Notes: generated by a model from the letters alone, not told the origin. Shown: positions 1 to 6,090, counted from the first letter of the stretch. The stretch: 8,584 nt of DNA from Deltaproteobacteria bacterium (GCA_016234955.1 JACRNN010000001.1:1-8584); one strand, 5' to 3'. Program-made: numbers and translations.

Positions 1-826
1 CTCATTCTGGCACTGGACCACTATCCCGGTCGGTATATGCGTTATCCGTATGGCGGAGTCGGTCTTGTTCACGTGCTGGCCGCCGGCCCCGCTCGCCCTG
101 AAGGTATCCACCCTCAAGTCCGCCTCGTTCACCTCGACCTCGATATTATCCTCGAACTCCGGGTAGACGAAGACCGAGGCGAAGGACGTGTGCCTCCTCT
201 TGTTGGCGTCGAACGGGGAGATCCTGACCAGCCTGTGCACCCCCATCTCGGCCTTGAGATACCCGTAGGCGTACTCGCCGGCAACCGTGAACGTGACGCT
301 CTTGAGCCCCGCCTCCTCGCCCGGCAGGTAATCCACGGTCTCCGTAGCGTAGCCCTTCTGCGCGGCCCACCGCAGGTACATCCTCAAAAGTATCGACGCC
401 CAGTCCTGGGCCTCTGTGCCCCCGGCGCCGGGGTGTATGGAGACTATGGCGTTGAGCCTGTCGTGCTCGCCGGAGAGCATCCTCTGCGCCTCGGCATGCT
501 CTATGGCCGCCTTCGCCTCGTTGAGCTTGCCCCGCGCCTCATCGGCGGATTCAGCGTCCCCGGCCTCTTCCGCGAGATCAAGGAGCACCCCGGCGTCCTC
601 GATAAGGACGCTTATCCCGTCCATGGCCGAGAGCTCATTGGACAGGAGCGCCTTCCTCTTCATCAGCTTCTGGGCGTTTTGCTGGTCGGCCCAAATGGAG
701 GGGTCGGCCAGACGCTCCTCGAGCCCCTTTATCTCCTTGAGCTTCGCCTCCTGGTCAAAGAAAGCTCCGCAGTTCGTCGAATTTGGCCTTTATAGCCGAT
801 CGGTTCTCCTTGATTTCCTCAAACAT
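1..826 (-). CDS. prfB: Peptide chain release factor 2 (RF2), 3' end outside window, with programmed +1 frameshift
   Basis: RF2 recognises UGA and UAA stop codons on the ribosome and triggers peptidyl-tRNA hydrolysis. Translation begins at ATG 826-824 (MFEEIKENRS) and meets an in-frame TGA at 757-755 after 23 codons. A +1 shift at CTT-TGA-C continues as DQEAKLKEIK and stays open to the window edge, giving about 275 residues. The stop-recognition tripeptide SPF lies near residues 203-205 (RISPFDANKRRHTS). The catalytic GGQ lies near residues 248-250 (SGAGGQHVNKTDS). Both are within two residues of the E. coli RF2 numbering. About 90 C-terminal residues are missing at the left edge. The start overlaps the lnt stop by one base (TAATG), and a GGAGG ribosome site inside lnt sits 8 nt upstream, so the two genes are probably translationally coupled. 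SPF rather than PxT excludes RF1. Confidence 0.97.
754..769 (-). promoter_or_regulatory. prfB: prfB programmed +1 frameshift site (autoregulation)
   Basis: The minus strand reads CGGAG-CTTT-CTT-TGA-C. The slippery CTT codon (760-758) is followed by an in-frame TGA (757-755) and then C, the same CTTTGAC heptamer as in E. coli prfB. A Shine-Dalgarno-like GGAG (768-765) lies 4 nt upstream of CTT; E. coli has AGGGGG at 3 nt. In the known mechanism, low RF2 leaves the ribosome paused at UGA, where it slips forward to make full-length RF2, giving negative feedback. Without the shift the product would be only 23 residues. The downstream +1 frame encodes clear RF2 sequence, so this is not a sequencing error. 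Confidence 0.95.
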
Positions 827-2361
827 TATCGATACCTCCGGTCTTTAAACGCAAGAAAGATGAATATCCCCGTAAAAACAAGACATCCGTAAGCGAATAT
901 ATCTCCGTACATGGAATAAAAAGTAAGAGGGCCCTTCCTAAAACCGACCCTGTCCACCATGACGCCCTTTTCAAATAGCGATATGCTGTCCATAATCCTG
1001 CCGGCCGGGTCCACCACGGCGCTTATCCCCGTATTGGCGGAGCGGAGCAGATAGACCTTGTTCTCCACGGCCCTCATCACCGACATCTCAAGGTGCTGGT
1101 AAGGGGCGGACGTGCGGCCGAACCAGCCGTCGTTGGTTATATTGACGATGATACCAGCGCCGTTCTTCACGGAGGTCCTCGCTATATCCGGGAATATGGC
1201 CTCAAAGCATATGAGCACCCCTATCCCGCCGCCGTCGTACATTATCGGCATGGCCCCGGGGCCTTCGGAAAAGTCCCCCACCCCGGCGGTAAGTTTTTTC
1301 ACGAAGGGGAGGAACCTCTTGAGCGGCACGTATTCCCCGAACGGCACCAGGTGTACCTTGTCGTACTTGCCGACGATGGCCCCGCCGGGCGAGATGAGAT
1401 AGGCGCTGTTGAAGTAGCTCGGGGAGCCAGTGGCGAGATTATATGAATAAGAAGGGCTGCCGGTCAATACGTAACTTCCCGCATCCCTCGCCGCGGCCTC
1501 GACAGCCCCGTCATTGGCGCTGTCAGCCCCGAGATAGAAGGGCACGGCCGTCTCGGGCCAGACTATGAATCCAGCGCCTGCCTTTGAGGCCTTTACGCTC
1601 AGTTCTCTGTAGATATCGAGCGTCTTTTTCTGAAAAGAGCGGTCCCATTTGACGCCCTGGTCTATCGCCCCCTGCGCCACGCCGGCGGTGACCCCCTTCC
1701 ACGCGGGGGTCTCCCTGTCGACCATGCCTATCCTCACGAGGCCGTAGGCGGCTGTAGCCGCCAGCAGGACTAAGGCCAGCGCAAGCTCCCGGAGCGGGAA
1801 TGCGGAATCCTTCTTCAAAAAATGCCTCATTATGAGGAATAACGCCGTATTTACCGATATTATCAGGAATGAGACGCCCCATACCCCGGTCGTATCGGCT
1901 ATCTGGACCAATGGCGTATAGTAAGCCTGGGAATAACCGAGGAGCACCCACGGAAATCCCGTAAGGAGATAGCCCCTCAGGTACTCAAGCGCGACCCACA
2001 CGGAAGGCGCGAGGGCAATCTGCAATATGCCGCTGAACCTCTCGAGTATAATCGAGAGGCAGAGGCCGAAGACCGCCACATAGAGGCTCAGGTACGCGGC
2101 AAGCGCAAGCATCACGAACACGCTTATCCATACCGGCACCCCGCCGTAGAAGTACATCGAGTTTATGACCCAGTATACTGTGCCGATGAAGAATACGAAC
2201 CCGGAAAGAAAACCGAGCATGAAACCCCTGCCCTTGCCGGCCCCTTCCACGGCGAAAAAAAGCGGGACAACGCTTGCCCAGGCCGCGAAACCGAACCCCG
2301 CGGGCGGGAATGCGAGCACGAGGATAAGCCCGGATAGTATGGAGAGTGATATCCTTTTCAT
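826..2361 (-). CDS. lnt: Apolipoprotein N-acyltransferase
   Basis: Lnt is the inner-membrane enzyme that transfers an acyl chain from phospholipid to the N-terminal cysteine of apolipoproteins, the last step of lipoprotein maturation in Gram-negative bacteria. The 511-residue protein has the usual family length. Several hydrophobic segments fill residues 1-210 (for example LSILSGLILVLAFPPAG at the N terminus), then comes a periplasmic nitrilase-like domain (about 222-470) and a last membrane helix near 485-505. The nitrilase-type triad is visible: Glu270 in VWPETAVPF, Lys335 in GKYDKVHLVPFGEY and Cys385 in GVLICFEAIFPD. INITNDGWFG, typical of Lnt, follows. The start is ATG 2361, with only a weak AGG nearby. 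It lies 4 bases after the kinase-PAP2 stop and shares one base with the prfB start, so the three genes form a tight operon segment. Confidence 0.97.
   Translation of the reverse strand: MKRISLSILSGLILVLAFPPAGFGFAAWASVVPLFFAVEGAGKGRGFMLGFLSGFVFFIGTVYWVINSMYFYGGVPVWISVFVMLALAAYLSLYVAVFGLCLSIILERFSGILQIALAPSVWVALEYLRGYLLTGFPWVLLGYSQAYYTPLVQIADTTGVWGVSFLIISVNTALFLIMRHFLKKDSAFPLRELALALVLLAATAAYGLVRIGMVDRETPAWKGVTAGVAQGAIDQGVKWDRSFQKKTLDIYRELSVKASKAGAGFIVWPETAVPFYLGADSANDGAVEAAARDAGSYVLTGSPSYSYNLATGSPSYFNSAYLISPGGAIVGKYDKVHLVPFGEYVPLKRFLPFVKKLTAGVGDFSEGPGAMPIMYDGGGIGVLICFEAIFPDIARTSVKNGAGIIVNITNDGWFGRTSAPYQHLEMSVMRAVENKVYLLRSANTGISAVVDPAGRIMDSISLFEKGVMVDRVGFRKGPLTFYSMYGDIFAYGCLVFTGIFIFLAFKDRRYR
835..839 (-). 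promoter_or_regulatory. Ribosome binding site of prfB inside the end of lnt
   Basis: GGAGG on the minus strand lies 8 nt before the prfB ATG and within the last codons of lnt. It supports the ATG at 826 as the true prfB start and the TAATG coupling with lnt. Confidence 0.8.
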
Positions 2362-2365
2362 CCTG

Positions 2366-3097
2366 CTATTTGATCGTCATGAAAAATACGCGGTAGACAA
2401 GGAGGGTAAGCCCCGTACCGAGAAGGGACCCGATGACTATCTCGGTCCTGGTGTGGATCCCTCCGACAAGCCTTGAGTGGCTGACCATGGTCGCCATTAT
2501 GAAAGAGAGTATCACCACGGTAGGGTCGAGGGTGATAAGGCTTAAGGAGGTGAATAGCGAGAAGGCCACGGCGGCGTGCCCGCTCGGCATCCCGCCGTGA
2601 AGGGGCTTGCCACGGCCTATCGTCGCCTTCAATACCACAACCGCTATAAGCACGAGGAGAAGCGCTATGACCGCTAAATGCCCGGAGAACATCCTTGCCT
2701 CCTTCAGGGCAAGCCCCATCGGTTCGTAGAGGTGCCTGGAAAATATCATGTACGCCATTATAGCCACGCCGACCGAGGATATCAGCACCGCCCCGGCGGA
2801 GACGTCCTTGGCGTTCTTGGCGATGAGGTTGTGCTTTTCCTCGACGAGGTTCACCACCTCTTCGATGGCCGTATTCATCATCTCCGCGAAGAGGAGGATG
2901 ACTATCGAGATGGAAAAGAGCACGAACTCGACCATCGGCAGCCCGATGAGGAGGCTCAAGACAAGTGCCGCGGCGGCTATCACGTAGTGGTAGCGCACGT
3001 GCCTCTGCGTCTTGAAGGCGTAGATGACGCCTTCTATCGCGCAATTGAGGCTCTCCAGCCAGTTCTTAGGCTTTATTATTTCCTTATGGTCGGTCAT
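2366..3097 (-). CDS. Diacylglycerol/undecaprenol kinase (DgkA family) fused to a PAP2-type phosphatase
   Basis: This 243-residue membrane protein joins two lipid enzymes. Residues 1-125 are a DgkA-type kinase: the NWLESLNCAIEGVIYAFKTQ start, the AEMMNTAIEEVVNLV signature (71-85) and KDVSAGAVL (97-105), with about three membrane helices. Residues 138-240 are a PAP2 phosphatase: PSGH at 171-174 and SRLVGGIHTRTE at 208-219, with more helices. By family knowledge the kinase half phosphorylates diacylglycerol or undecaprenol and the PAP2 half removes phosphate from lipid (pyro)phosphates, so a role in recycling the C55 carrier is plausible; the true substrate cannot be read from sequence. Two canonical PAP2 residues differ: the KX6RP motif reads K157-X6-K164-P, and the last acidic residue of SRX5HX3D is Glu219. 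The start is ATG 3097 with no clear ribosome site, and the stop is 4 bases before lnt. Confidence 0.9.
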   Translation of the reverse strand: MTDHKEIIKPKNWLESLNCAIEGVIYAFKTQRHVRYHYVIAAAALVLSLLIGLPMVEFVLFSISIVILLFAEMMNTAIEEVVNLVEEKHNLIAKNAKDVSAGAVLISSVGVAIMAYMIFSRHLYEPMGLALKEARMFSGHLAVIALLLVLIAVVVLKATIGRGKPLHGGMPSGHAAVAFSLFTSLSLITLDPTVVILSFIMATMVSHSRLVGGIHTRTEIVIGSLLGTGLTLLVYRVFFMTIK

Positions 3098-3127
3098 GGG
3101 GAAACAGGTATGACTATAATTTTTTCG

Positions 3128-3151
3128 CCGTCAGGAGGAAACTCCTGACGG
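3128..3151. repeat. GCCGTCAGG-type hairpin, copy 1
   Basis: A perfect 10-bp inverted repeat: CCGTCAGGAG (3128-3137), loop GAAA on the plus strand, CTCCTGACGG (3142-3151). It lies 18 nt beyond the stop of the broken transglutaminase gene and upstream of the kinase-PAP2 gene. On the minus strand it is followed by an A-rich, not U-rich, stretch, so it is not a standard intrinsic terminator. It matches the hairpins at 4041-4066 and 4569-4593 and looks REP-like. Confidence 0.75.
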
Positions 3152-3169
3152 GACTGGAATTTCCATTTT

Positions 3170-3480
3170 TCAGGGAATGTCTTCTCCCACAGGATTTATT
3201 TGGCCTCTATTTATCAACTCAACGTCCGGCAAATTATTGTATACCTCTATATATGTCTTGCAACTTGTTAATGTATCAACAACCACGCTTAAAGGTTCAG
3301 CCCAAATCTCCGGCAGATCCGCTTCAAGCCTGTATGTCGCTGAGAACGCCAGTTTCTCCACAGGGGGGCAGAATTGAGCATCAATACCCGACTTGTTGCC
3401 ACGAGCATCAATGCGATACCACCCGAAGTCATTCAAATACACGGCGTTAAGACCATGCAGGCTATATGGAGCTCCATTAT
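3170..3480 (-). pseudogene. Transglutaminase-like protein, C-terminal half (gene split by MITE copy A)
   Basis: Reading on the minus strand from the MITE boundary gives NGAPYSLHGLNAVYLNDFGWYRIDARGNKSG and continues to a TGA at 3172-3170. The His of SLHGLN and the Asp of RIDARGN fit the second and third members of the transglutaminase-like Cys-His-Asp triad. The catalytic Cys is on the other fragment (3618-3900), beyond MITE copy A, and the two halves are now in different reading frames. The only start codon in this half is internal (ATG at 3442, inside AVYLND) and would omit the His, so a functional product from here alone is unlikely. The stretch looks less GC-rich than the surrounding core genes. 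The family is a prokaryotic transglutaminase/cysteine peptidase-like fold; its substrate is unknown. Confidence 0.75.
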
Positions 3481-3621
3481 GGAAGCTCTGATTAATTATG
3501 TTTTTCTGTCATTCTGAGGAAGCGTAGCGACCGAAGAATCTCGTAACTTATTGATTTTATAGACGTTGAGATTCTTCGCTTTGCTCAGAATGACATGCTA
3601 TTGCGAATTAATCAGATTTGG
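3481..3621. mobile_element. MITE-like palindromic element, copy A
   Basis: A 128-bp core (3488-3615) starts with CTGATTAATT and ends with its reverse complement AATTAATCAG. The left flank GGAAGCT is shared with copy C. Inside are two nested inverted repeats: GTCATTCTGAG (3508-3518) with CTCAGAATGAC (3584-3594), and GAAGAATCTC (3533-3542) with GAGATTCTTC (3568-3577), so the transcript would fold into a long hairpin. It encodes no transposase. The core is base-for-base identical to copy B (inverted) and, up to its right end, to copy C. It splits the transglutaminase-like gene between the CYQ codons and the NGAPYS codons. The internal GTCATTCTGAGGAAGCG motif is, from memory, a repeat common in many bacterial assemblies. 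Confidence 0.9.
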
Positions 3622-3900
3622 TAACATAAACCCGCCGCGAGCTTGTTGGCCCGGAGTAGGGCGGCAAGAAGGTGACTTTTTGAATAGCAATATCCTGTCT
3701 TGTGCAACAAGACATCCGATGCCTTGCAGGTGACAGGATTCAATTTGTAATCATGGCTATGTCTAATTTCATCCCTAACCCATTCAAAACATTTCTGTGC
3801 AATTTCAATTTGAGACGCACAACCGCCGGAAAGTCGTGCGGCTAATTCCGCGACCGACGGATGATTCCAATCAATAATTTCGGTTGCTTCTAAGGAACCT
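3618..3900 (-). pseudogene. Transglutaminase-like protein, N-terminal half (between MITE copies B and A)
   Basis: The minus strand encodes LEATEIIDWNHPSVAELAARL, then a segment ending in TGYCYSKSHLLAALLRANKLAAGLCYQ. The Cys of TGYCYSKSHL fits the catalytic cysteine of transglutaminase-like enzymes. Both ends of this 285-bp piece abut MITE sequence: copy B replaces the original start within a few codons of it, and copy A supplies a TGA (3614-3612) just after CYQ. An open frame continues backwards into copy B as far as a TTG at 3950, adding MITE-encoded residues (RFFALLRMTCYCELIR). This could give a chimeric 112-residue peptide, but it would lack the His and Asp of the triad. It is read here as a decayed gene whose C-terminal half is at 3170-3480. 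Confidence 0.75.
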
Positions 3901-4028
3901 CTGATTAATTCGCAATAGCATGTCATTCTGAGCAAAGCGAAGAATCTCAACGTCTATAAAATCAATAAGTTACGAGATTCTTCGGTCGCTACGCTTCCTC
4001 AGAATGACAGAAAAACATAATTAATCAG
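3894..4028. mobile_element. MITE-like palindromic element, copy B (inverted relative to A)
   Basis: The 128-bp core (3901-4028) is the exact reverse complement of the core of copy A, ending with AATTAATCAG. The left flank reads GGAACCT, close to the GGAAGCT beside copies A and C, suggesting the terminal repeat is about 17 bp (GGAA-S-CTCTGATTAATT). The other end (AATTAATCAGGAAAATTCC) does not keep this extension. Copies A and B bracket the N-terminal transglutaminase piece as a 128-bp inverted pair. Copy B also introduces a possible TTG/ATG start reading into the fragment. Confidence 0.9.
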
Positions 4029-4040
4029 GAAAATTCCCGT

Positions 4041-4066
4041 GCCGTCAGGAGTTTCCGCCTGACGGC
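4041..4066. repeat. GCCGTCAGG-type hairpin, copy 2
   Basis: GCCGTCAGG (4041-4049) pairs perfectly with CCTGACGGC (4058-4066) around an 8-base loop. It sits 15 nt beyond the hicA stop and just outside MITE copy B. It is related to the hairpins at 3128-3151 and 4569-4593. No U-run follows on the minus strand. Confidence 0.75.
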
Positions 4067-4081
4067 AATCTTCATTATGGG

Positions 4082-4288
4082 TTAATCCCTTTTATCCGTC
4101 TCAACGGCTTTTAGTACCTGCGTGGTTATTTTGGGATGCAATATCCTGCCGGTATGGAACGGCACTACAACCCTCTTATTCTCTTTAATGTAGACCCTGT
4201 GGCTCCCTTTGCTCCTGACCAATCTAAAACCAGCTTTAAGGAGCATGGCTTCAGCCTCTTGAGACGTCAGCCTTTGGAGTTTAGGCAA
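4082..4288 (-). CDS. hicA: HicA-type mRNA interferase toxin
   Basis: HicA toxins are small double-stranded-RNA-binding-fold ribonucleases that cleave mRNA and block translation until bound by HicB. This 68-residue protein shows the family pattern: KLQRLTSQEAEAMLLKAGF helix, then VRSKGSHRVY with the catalytic His30 in the GSH motif, then VVVPFHTGRILHPKIT. The length is normal. The start is TTG at 4288, supported by GGAGG six bases upstream, and it overlaps the hicB stop by 8 bases (TTGCCTAA), so translation is coupled and antitoxin is made first. Together with hicB it forms a complete type II toxin-antitoxin pair inserted between ybeY and the lipid genes. All key residues are present, so it is probably active. 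Confidence 0.9.
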   Translation of the reverse strand: MPKLQRLTSQEAEAMLLKAGFRLVRSKGSHRVYIKENKRVVVPFHTGRILHPKITTQVLKAVETDKRD

Positions 4289-4505
4289 CCTCGACCTCCA
4301 GAGATGTGGTAAGTATCTCTTTACTCAAATAAGCCTTCTTCTCTTCATCGGAGAGGGTTTCGACATATAGCTCTATCGCCTCTTTAATATTCGCCATGAC
4401 CTCATCCAGAGAATCTCCTTGGGTCTGGCATCCTTCCAATTCGGGACAATAAGCATAGTATCCATGCTCATCTTTTTCGATTACAACGCTTACTTTATAT
4501 GACAT
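4281..4505 (-). CDS. hicB: HicB-type antitoxin, short form without a DNA-binding domain
   Basis: HicB binds and neutralises HicA through its partially degraded RNase H-like domain. The 74-residue protein reads MSYKVSVVIEKDEHGYYAYC and then PELEGCQTQGDSLDEVMANI, the classic HicB/UPF0150 signature, followed by a helix (KEAIELYVETLS). It ends soon after (LEVEVA) with no added helix-turn-helix or ribbon-helix-helix region, so it may not repress its own promoter by itself. I chose ATG 4505 because GGAGG stands five bases upstream; the frame is open further back, but the added residues are unlike HicB. The gene precedes hicA, the reverse of the E. coli K-12 order. I see no convincing promoter in the short space after ybeY, so read-through from phoH-ybeY is possible. 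Confidence 0.9.
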   Translation of the reverse strand: MSYKVSVVIEKDEHGYYAYCPELEGCQTQGDSLDEVMANIKEAIELYVETLSDEEKKAYLSKEILTTSLEVEVA

Positions 4506-4568
4506 TATCGCCTCCGCTTGTTTTTGAACACGCATGGTGAGCGCCCAGCCCGCGGCTCGGCCCCCCGT

Positions 4569-4593
4569 GCCCTCAGGGGTTCCCCCTGACGGC
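4569..4593. repeat. GCCGTCAGG-type hairpin, copy 3
   Basis: GCCCTCAGGGG (4569-4579) pairs with CCCCTGACGGC (4583-4593) with one mismatch and a 3-base loop. It begins 7 nt after the ybeY stop. On the minus strand it is followed by G-rich sequence, not a U-run. It shares its arm with the hairpins at 3128 and 4041, and with copy 2 it brackets hicBA. Confidence 0.7.
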
Positions 4594-4600
4594 GCTCTTC

Positions 4601-5041
4601 TCAAACCAGCCCCTCCTCCCTCAAAAGCCTCAACAGCTCCGCTTCCTTCGCCTTCATCTTCCCGGCCTGTCTGCCGCCCTTTACGTGGTCGTAGCCGATC
4701 AGGTGCAGGAGCCCGTGGACCATGAGCCTGGCGAACTCCTCCTCAAGCGTGACGCCGAAGCGCTCCGCCTGCTCCACGGCCTTATCAACGGAGATGACTA
4801 TGTCACCGAGCATGTACTCGTCGTCCATCGGGAAGCTCAGGACGTCGGTCGGCTTATCCATGCCGCGGTAGGCCCTGTTGAGCTCCCTTATCCTGGGGTT
4901 GCCTGCAAGGAGGACGCTCAACTCACGGTTTTTTAACCCCAGGCCTTTTAATGCGGCCCCCGCCATCCGCCTTATCTTCCCGATTGCCGCCACCTTTGCC
5001 CCGGCCTCCCTTGCCACCATGATCTTCACGGCGGGGCTCAC
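4601..5041 (-). CDS. ybeY: Endoribonuclease YbeY (16S rRNA maturation)
   Basis: YbeY is a conserved single-strand-specific metallo-endoribonuclease needed for 16S rRNA 3'-end maturation and 70S quality control. The 146-residue protein has the zinc-binding H3XH5XH motif at His109, His113 and His119 (HGLLHLIGYDH), and the conserved YRGMDKPTDVLSFP segment with Arg59 near the active site. The length is close to E. coli YbeY (about 155). The start is GTG 5041, overlapping the phoH TGA (GTGA), so it is translationally coupled to phoH, as ybeZ-ybeY is in E. coli. Downstream, a REP-like hairpin and hicBA replace the usual neighbour; no ybeX/corC is visible. Confidence 0.96.
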   Translation of the reverse strand: MSPAVKIMVAREAGAKVAAIGKIRRMAGAALKGLGLKNRELSVLLAGNPRIRELNRAYRGMDKPTDVLSFPMDDEYMLGDIVISVDKAVEQAERFGVTLEEEFARLMVHGLLHLIGYDHVKGGRQAGKMKAKEAELLRLLREEGLV

Positions 5042-6051
5042 GCCTCCTCCGGCGCGGAGACCCTCTTCCTCGACTCCATCCTCTCAAAGGCCCTTATGAC
5101 CTCCTGCACGATGGGATGCCGGACGACGTCGGCCTCGGAGAAATTCACGAACTCTATGCCCTTGACCTCCTCGAGTATCTTCCGCGCCTCGACGAGCCCG
5201 GAGGGCTTTGCGAGCGGCAGGTCTATCTGGGTTATGTCCCCGGTTATGACCGCCTTTGAGCCGAAGCCGAGCCTCGTGAGGAACATCTTCATCTGCTCTA
5301 TCGTGGTGTTCTGCGCCTCGTCGAGGATGACGAAGGAATCGTTGAGCGTCCTGCCCCTCATGAACGCCAGCGGGGCGACCTCTATGGTGCCCCTTTCCAG
5401 GAGCTTCTGCGCCCTATCGTAGTCGACCATGTCGTGGAGCGCGTCGTATAGCGGCCTTAAGTACGGGTCGACCTTGGCGGCGAGGTCCCCGGGCAGGAAG
5501 CCGAGCTTTTCCCCGGCCTCCACGGCCGGCCTCGTGAGGATCAGCCTGTCGGCCTCCTTGCTCGTAAGCGCCGCAACGGCCATGGCCATGGCAAGGTAGG
5601 TCTTGCCCGTCCCGGCCGGGCCGATGCCGAAGACGATGTCGTGCCTCCTTATGGCGTCGATGTATCTCTTCTGTGCTATGCTCTTGGGGGCGATTATCTT
5701 TTTCTTGTAGGAGACGTAGACCGTGTCCATGAATACGTCCGCAAGGCGCACCTCCCTGTTCGAGGATACCATCCTTACGGCGTAGTCTATGTCATGTGGG
5801 TAGAGGGGATATCCTTTTTCAAGGAGTGAATACAGCTCGGTAACGAGGCGCTCCGCCAGGTCGGCCTTATCCGGCGGGCCCTGTATCGTGACCATGGCCC
5901 CCCTCGTGTTTATCTCCACGCCGAGCTTTTTCTCGAACCTTCTGATGTTATCCCCGCCTTCGCCGAAGAGCCGCATGGCAAGGCTGTTATCCCCGAGGCT
6001 TATCTGTTTTGTCACTCTCCCGGTATCTTCCAAATCGGTTTTCCGCCTCAC
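5038..6051 (-). CDS. phoH: PhoH family ATPase (YbeZ)
   Basis: PhoH/YbeZ proteins are cytoplasmic P-loop NTPases with a helicase-like core, thought to act with YbeY in RNA metabolism. The 337-residue protein has an N-terminal KH-like region (about 33-80, IRRFEKKLGVEINTRGAMV), then the ATPase core: Walker A GPAGTGKT at 144-151, LTRPAVEAGEKLGFLPG at 172-188, Walker B VILDEAQNTT at 241-250, and the sensor-like VITGDITQIDLP at 268-279. This fits YbeZ-type PhoH (about 320-350 residues). The GTG at 6051 gives the longest frame, but no strong ribosome site precedes it; a later GTG at residue 13 is possible. The gene is first in the operon, has a sigma-70-like promoter 40-70 bp upstream, and is fused by overlap to ybeY. 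Confidence 0.95.
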   Translation of the reverse strand: MRRKTDLEDTGRVTKQISLGDNSLAMRLFGEGGDNIRRFEKKLGVEINTRGAMVTIQGPPDKADLAERLVTELYSLLEKGYPLYPHDIDYAVRMVSSNREVRLADVFMDTVYVSYKKKIIAPKSIAQKRYIDAIRRHDIVFGIGPAGTGKTYLAMAMAVAALTSKEADRLILTRPAVEAGEKLGFLPGDLAAKVDPYLRPLYDALHDMVDYDRAQKLLERGTIEVAPLAFMRGRTLNDSFVILDEAQNTTIEQMKMFLTRLGFGSKAVITGDITQIDLPLAKPSGLVEARKILEEVKGIEFVNFSEADVVRHPIVQEVIRAFERMESRKRVSAPEEA

Positions 6052-6090
6052 GGTCTTTATTCAAAATATCTCACATACGGCCAAATAAAA

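Noticed and set aside
755..757. TGA early in prfB as a sequencing error or pseudogene mutation
   Set aside because: It lies within the exact CTTTGAC recoding heptamer with an upstream GGAG, the conserved prfB autoregulatory site.
37..892. Long plus-strand open frames (252 and 158 codons) opposite prfB
   Set aside because: They are antisense shadows of prfB, which has unmistakable GGQ and SPF motifs; the plus frames show low-complexity Arg/Leu/Ser-rich sequence and no family features.
2358..3044. Overlapping minus-strand 228-codon frame within the kinase-PAP2 gene
   Set aside because: It is an out-of-frame shadow: Arg-rich translation with no hydrophobic segments, while the other frame has DgkA and PAP2 motifs.
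3481..4028. Repeated palindromes as a CRISPR array
   Set aside because: There are only two adjacent copies, 128 bp long, in opposite orientation, with a gene fragment between them; no short regular repeat-spacer pattern exists.
3128..4593. The three GCCGTCAGG hairpins as intrinsic terminators
   Set aside because: On the minus strand, where the genes lie, none is followed by a U-run; one is followed by A-rich and one by G-rich sequence.
4506..4604. Upstream extension of hicB to 107 residues
   Set aside because: The extra residues are Gly/Ala/Arg-rich, overlap the REP-like hairpin and have no ribosome site; ATG 4505 has GGAGG at ideal spacing.
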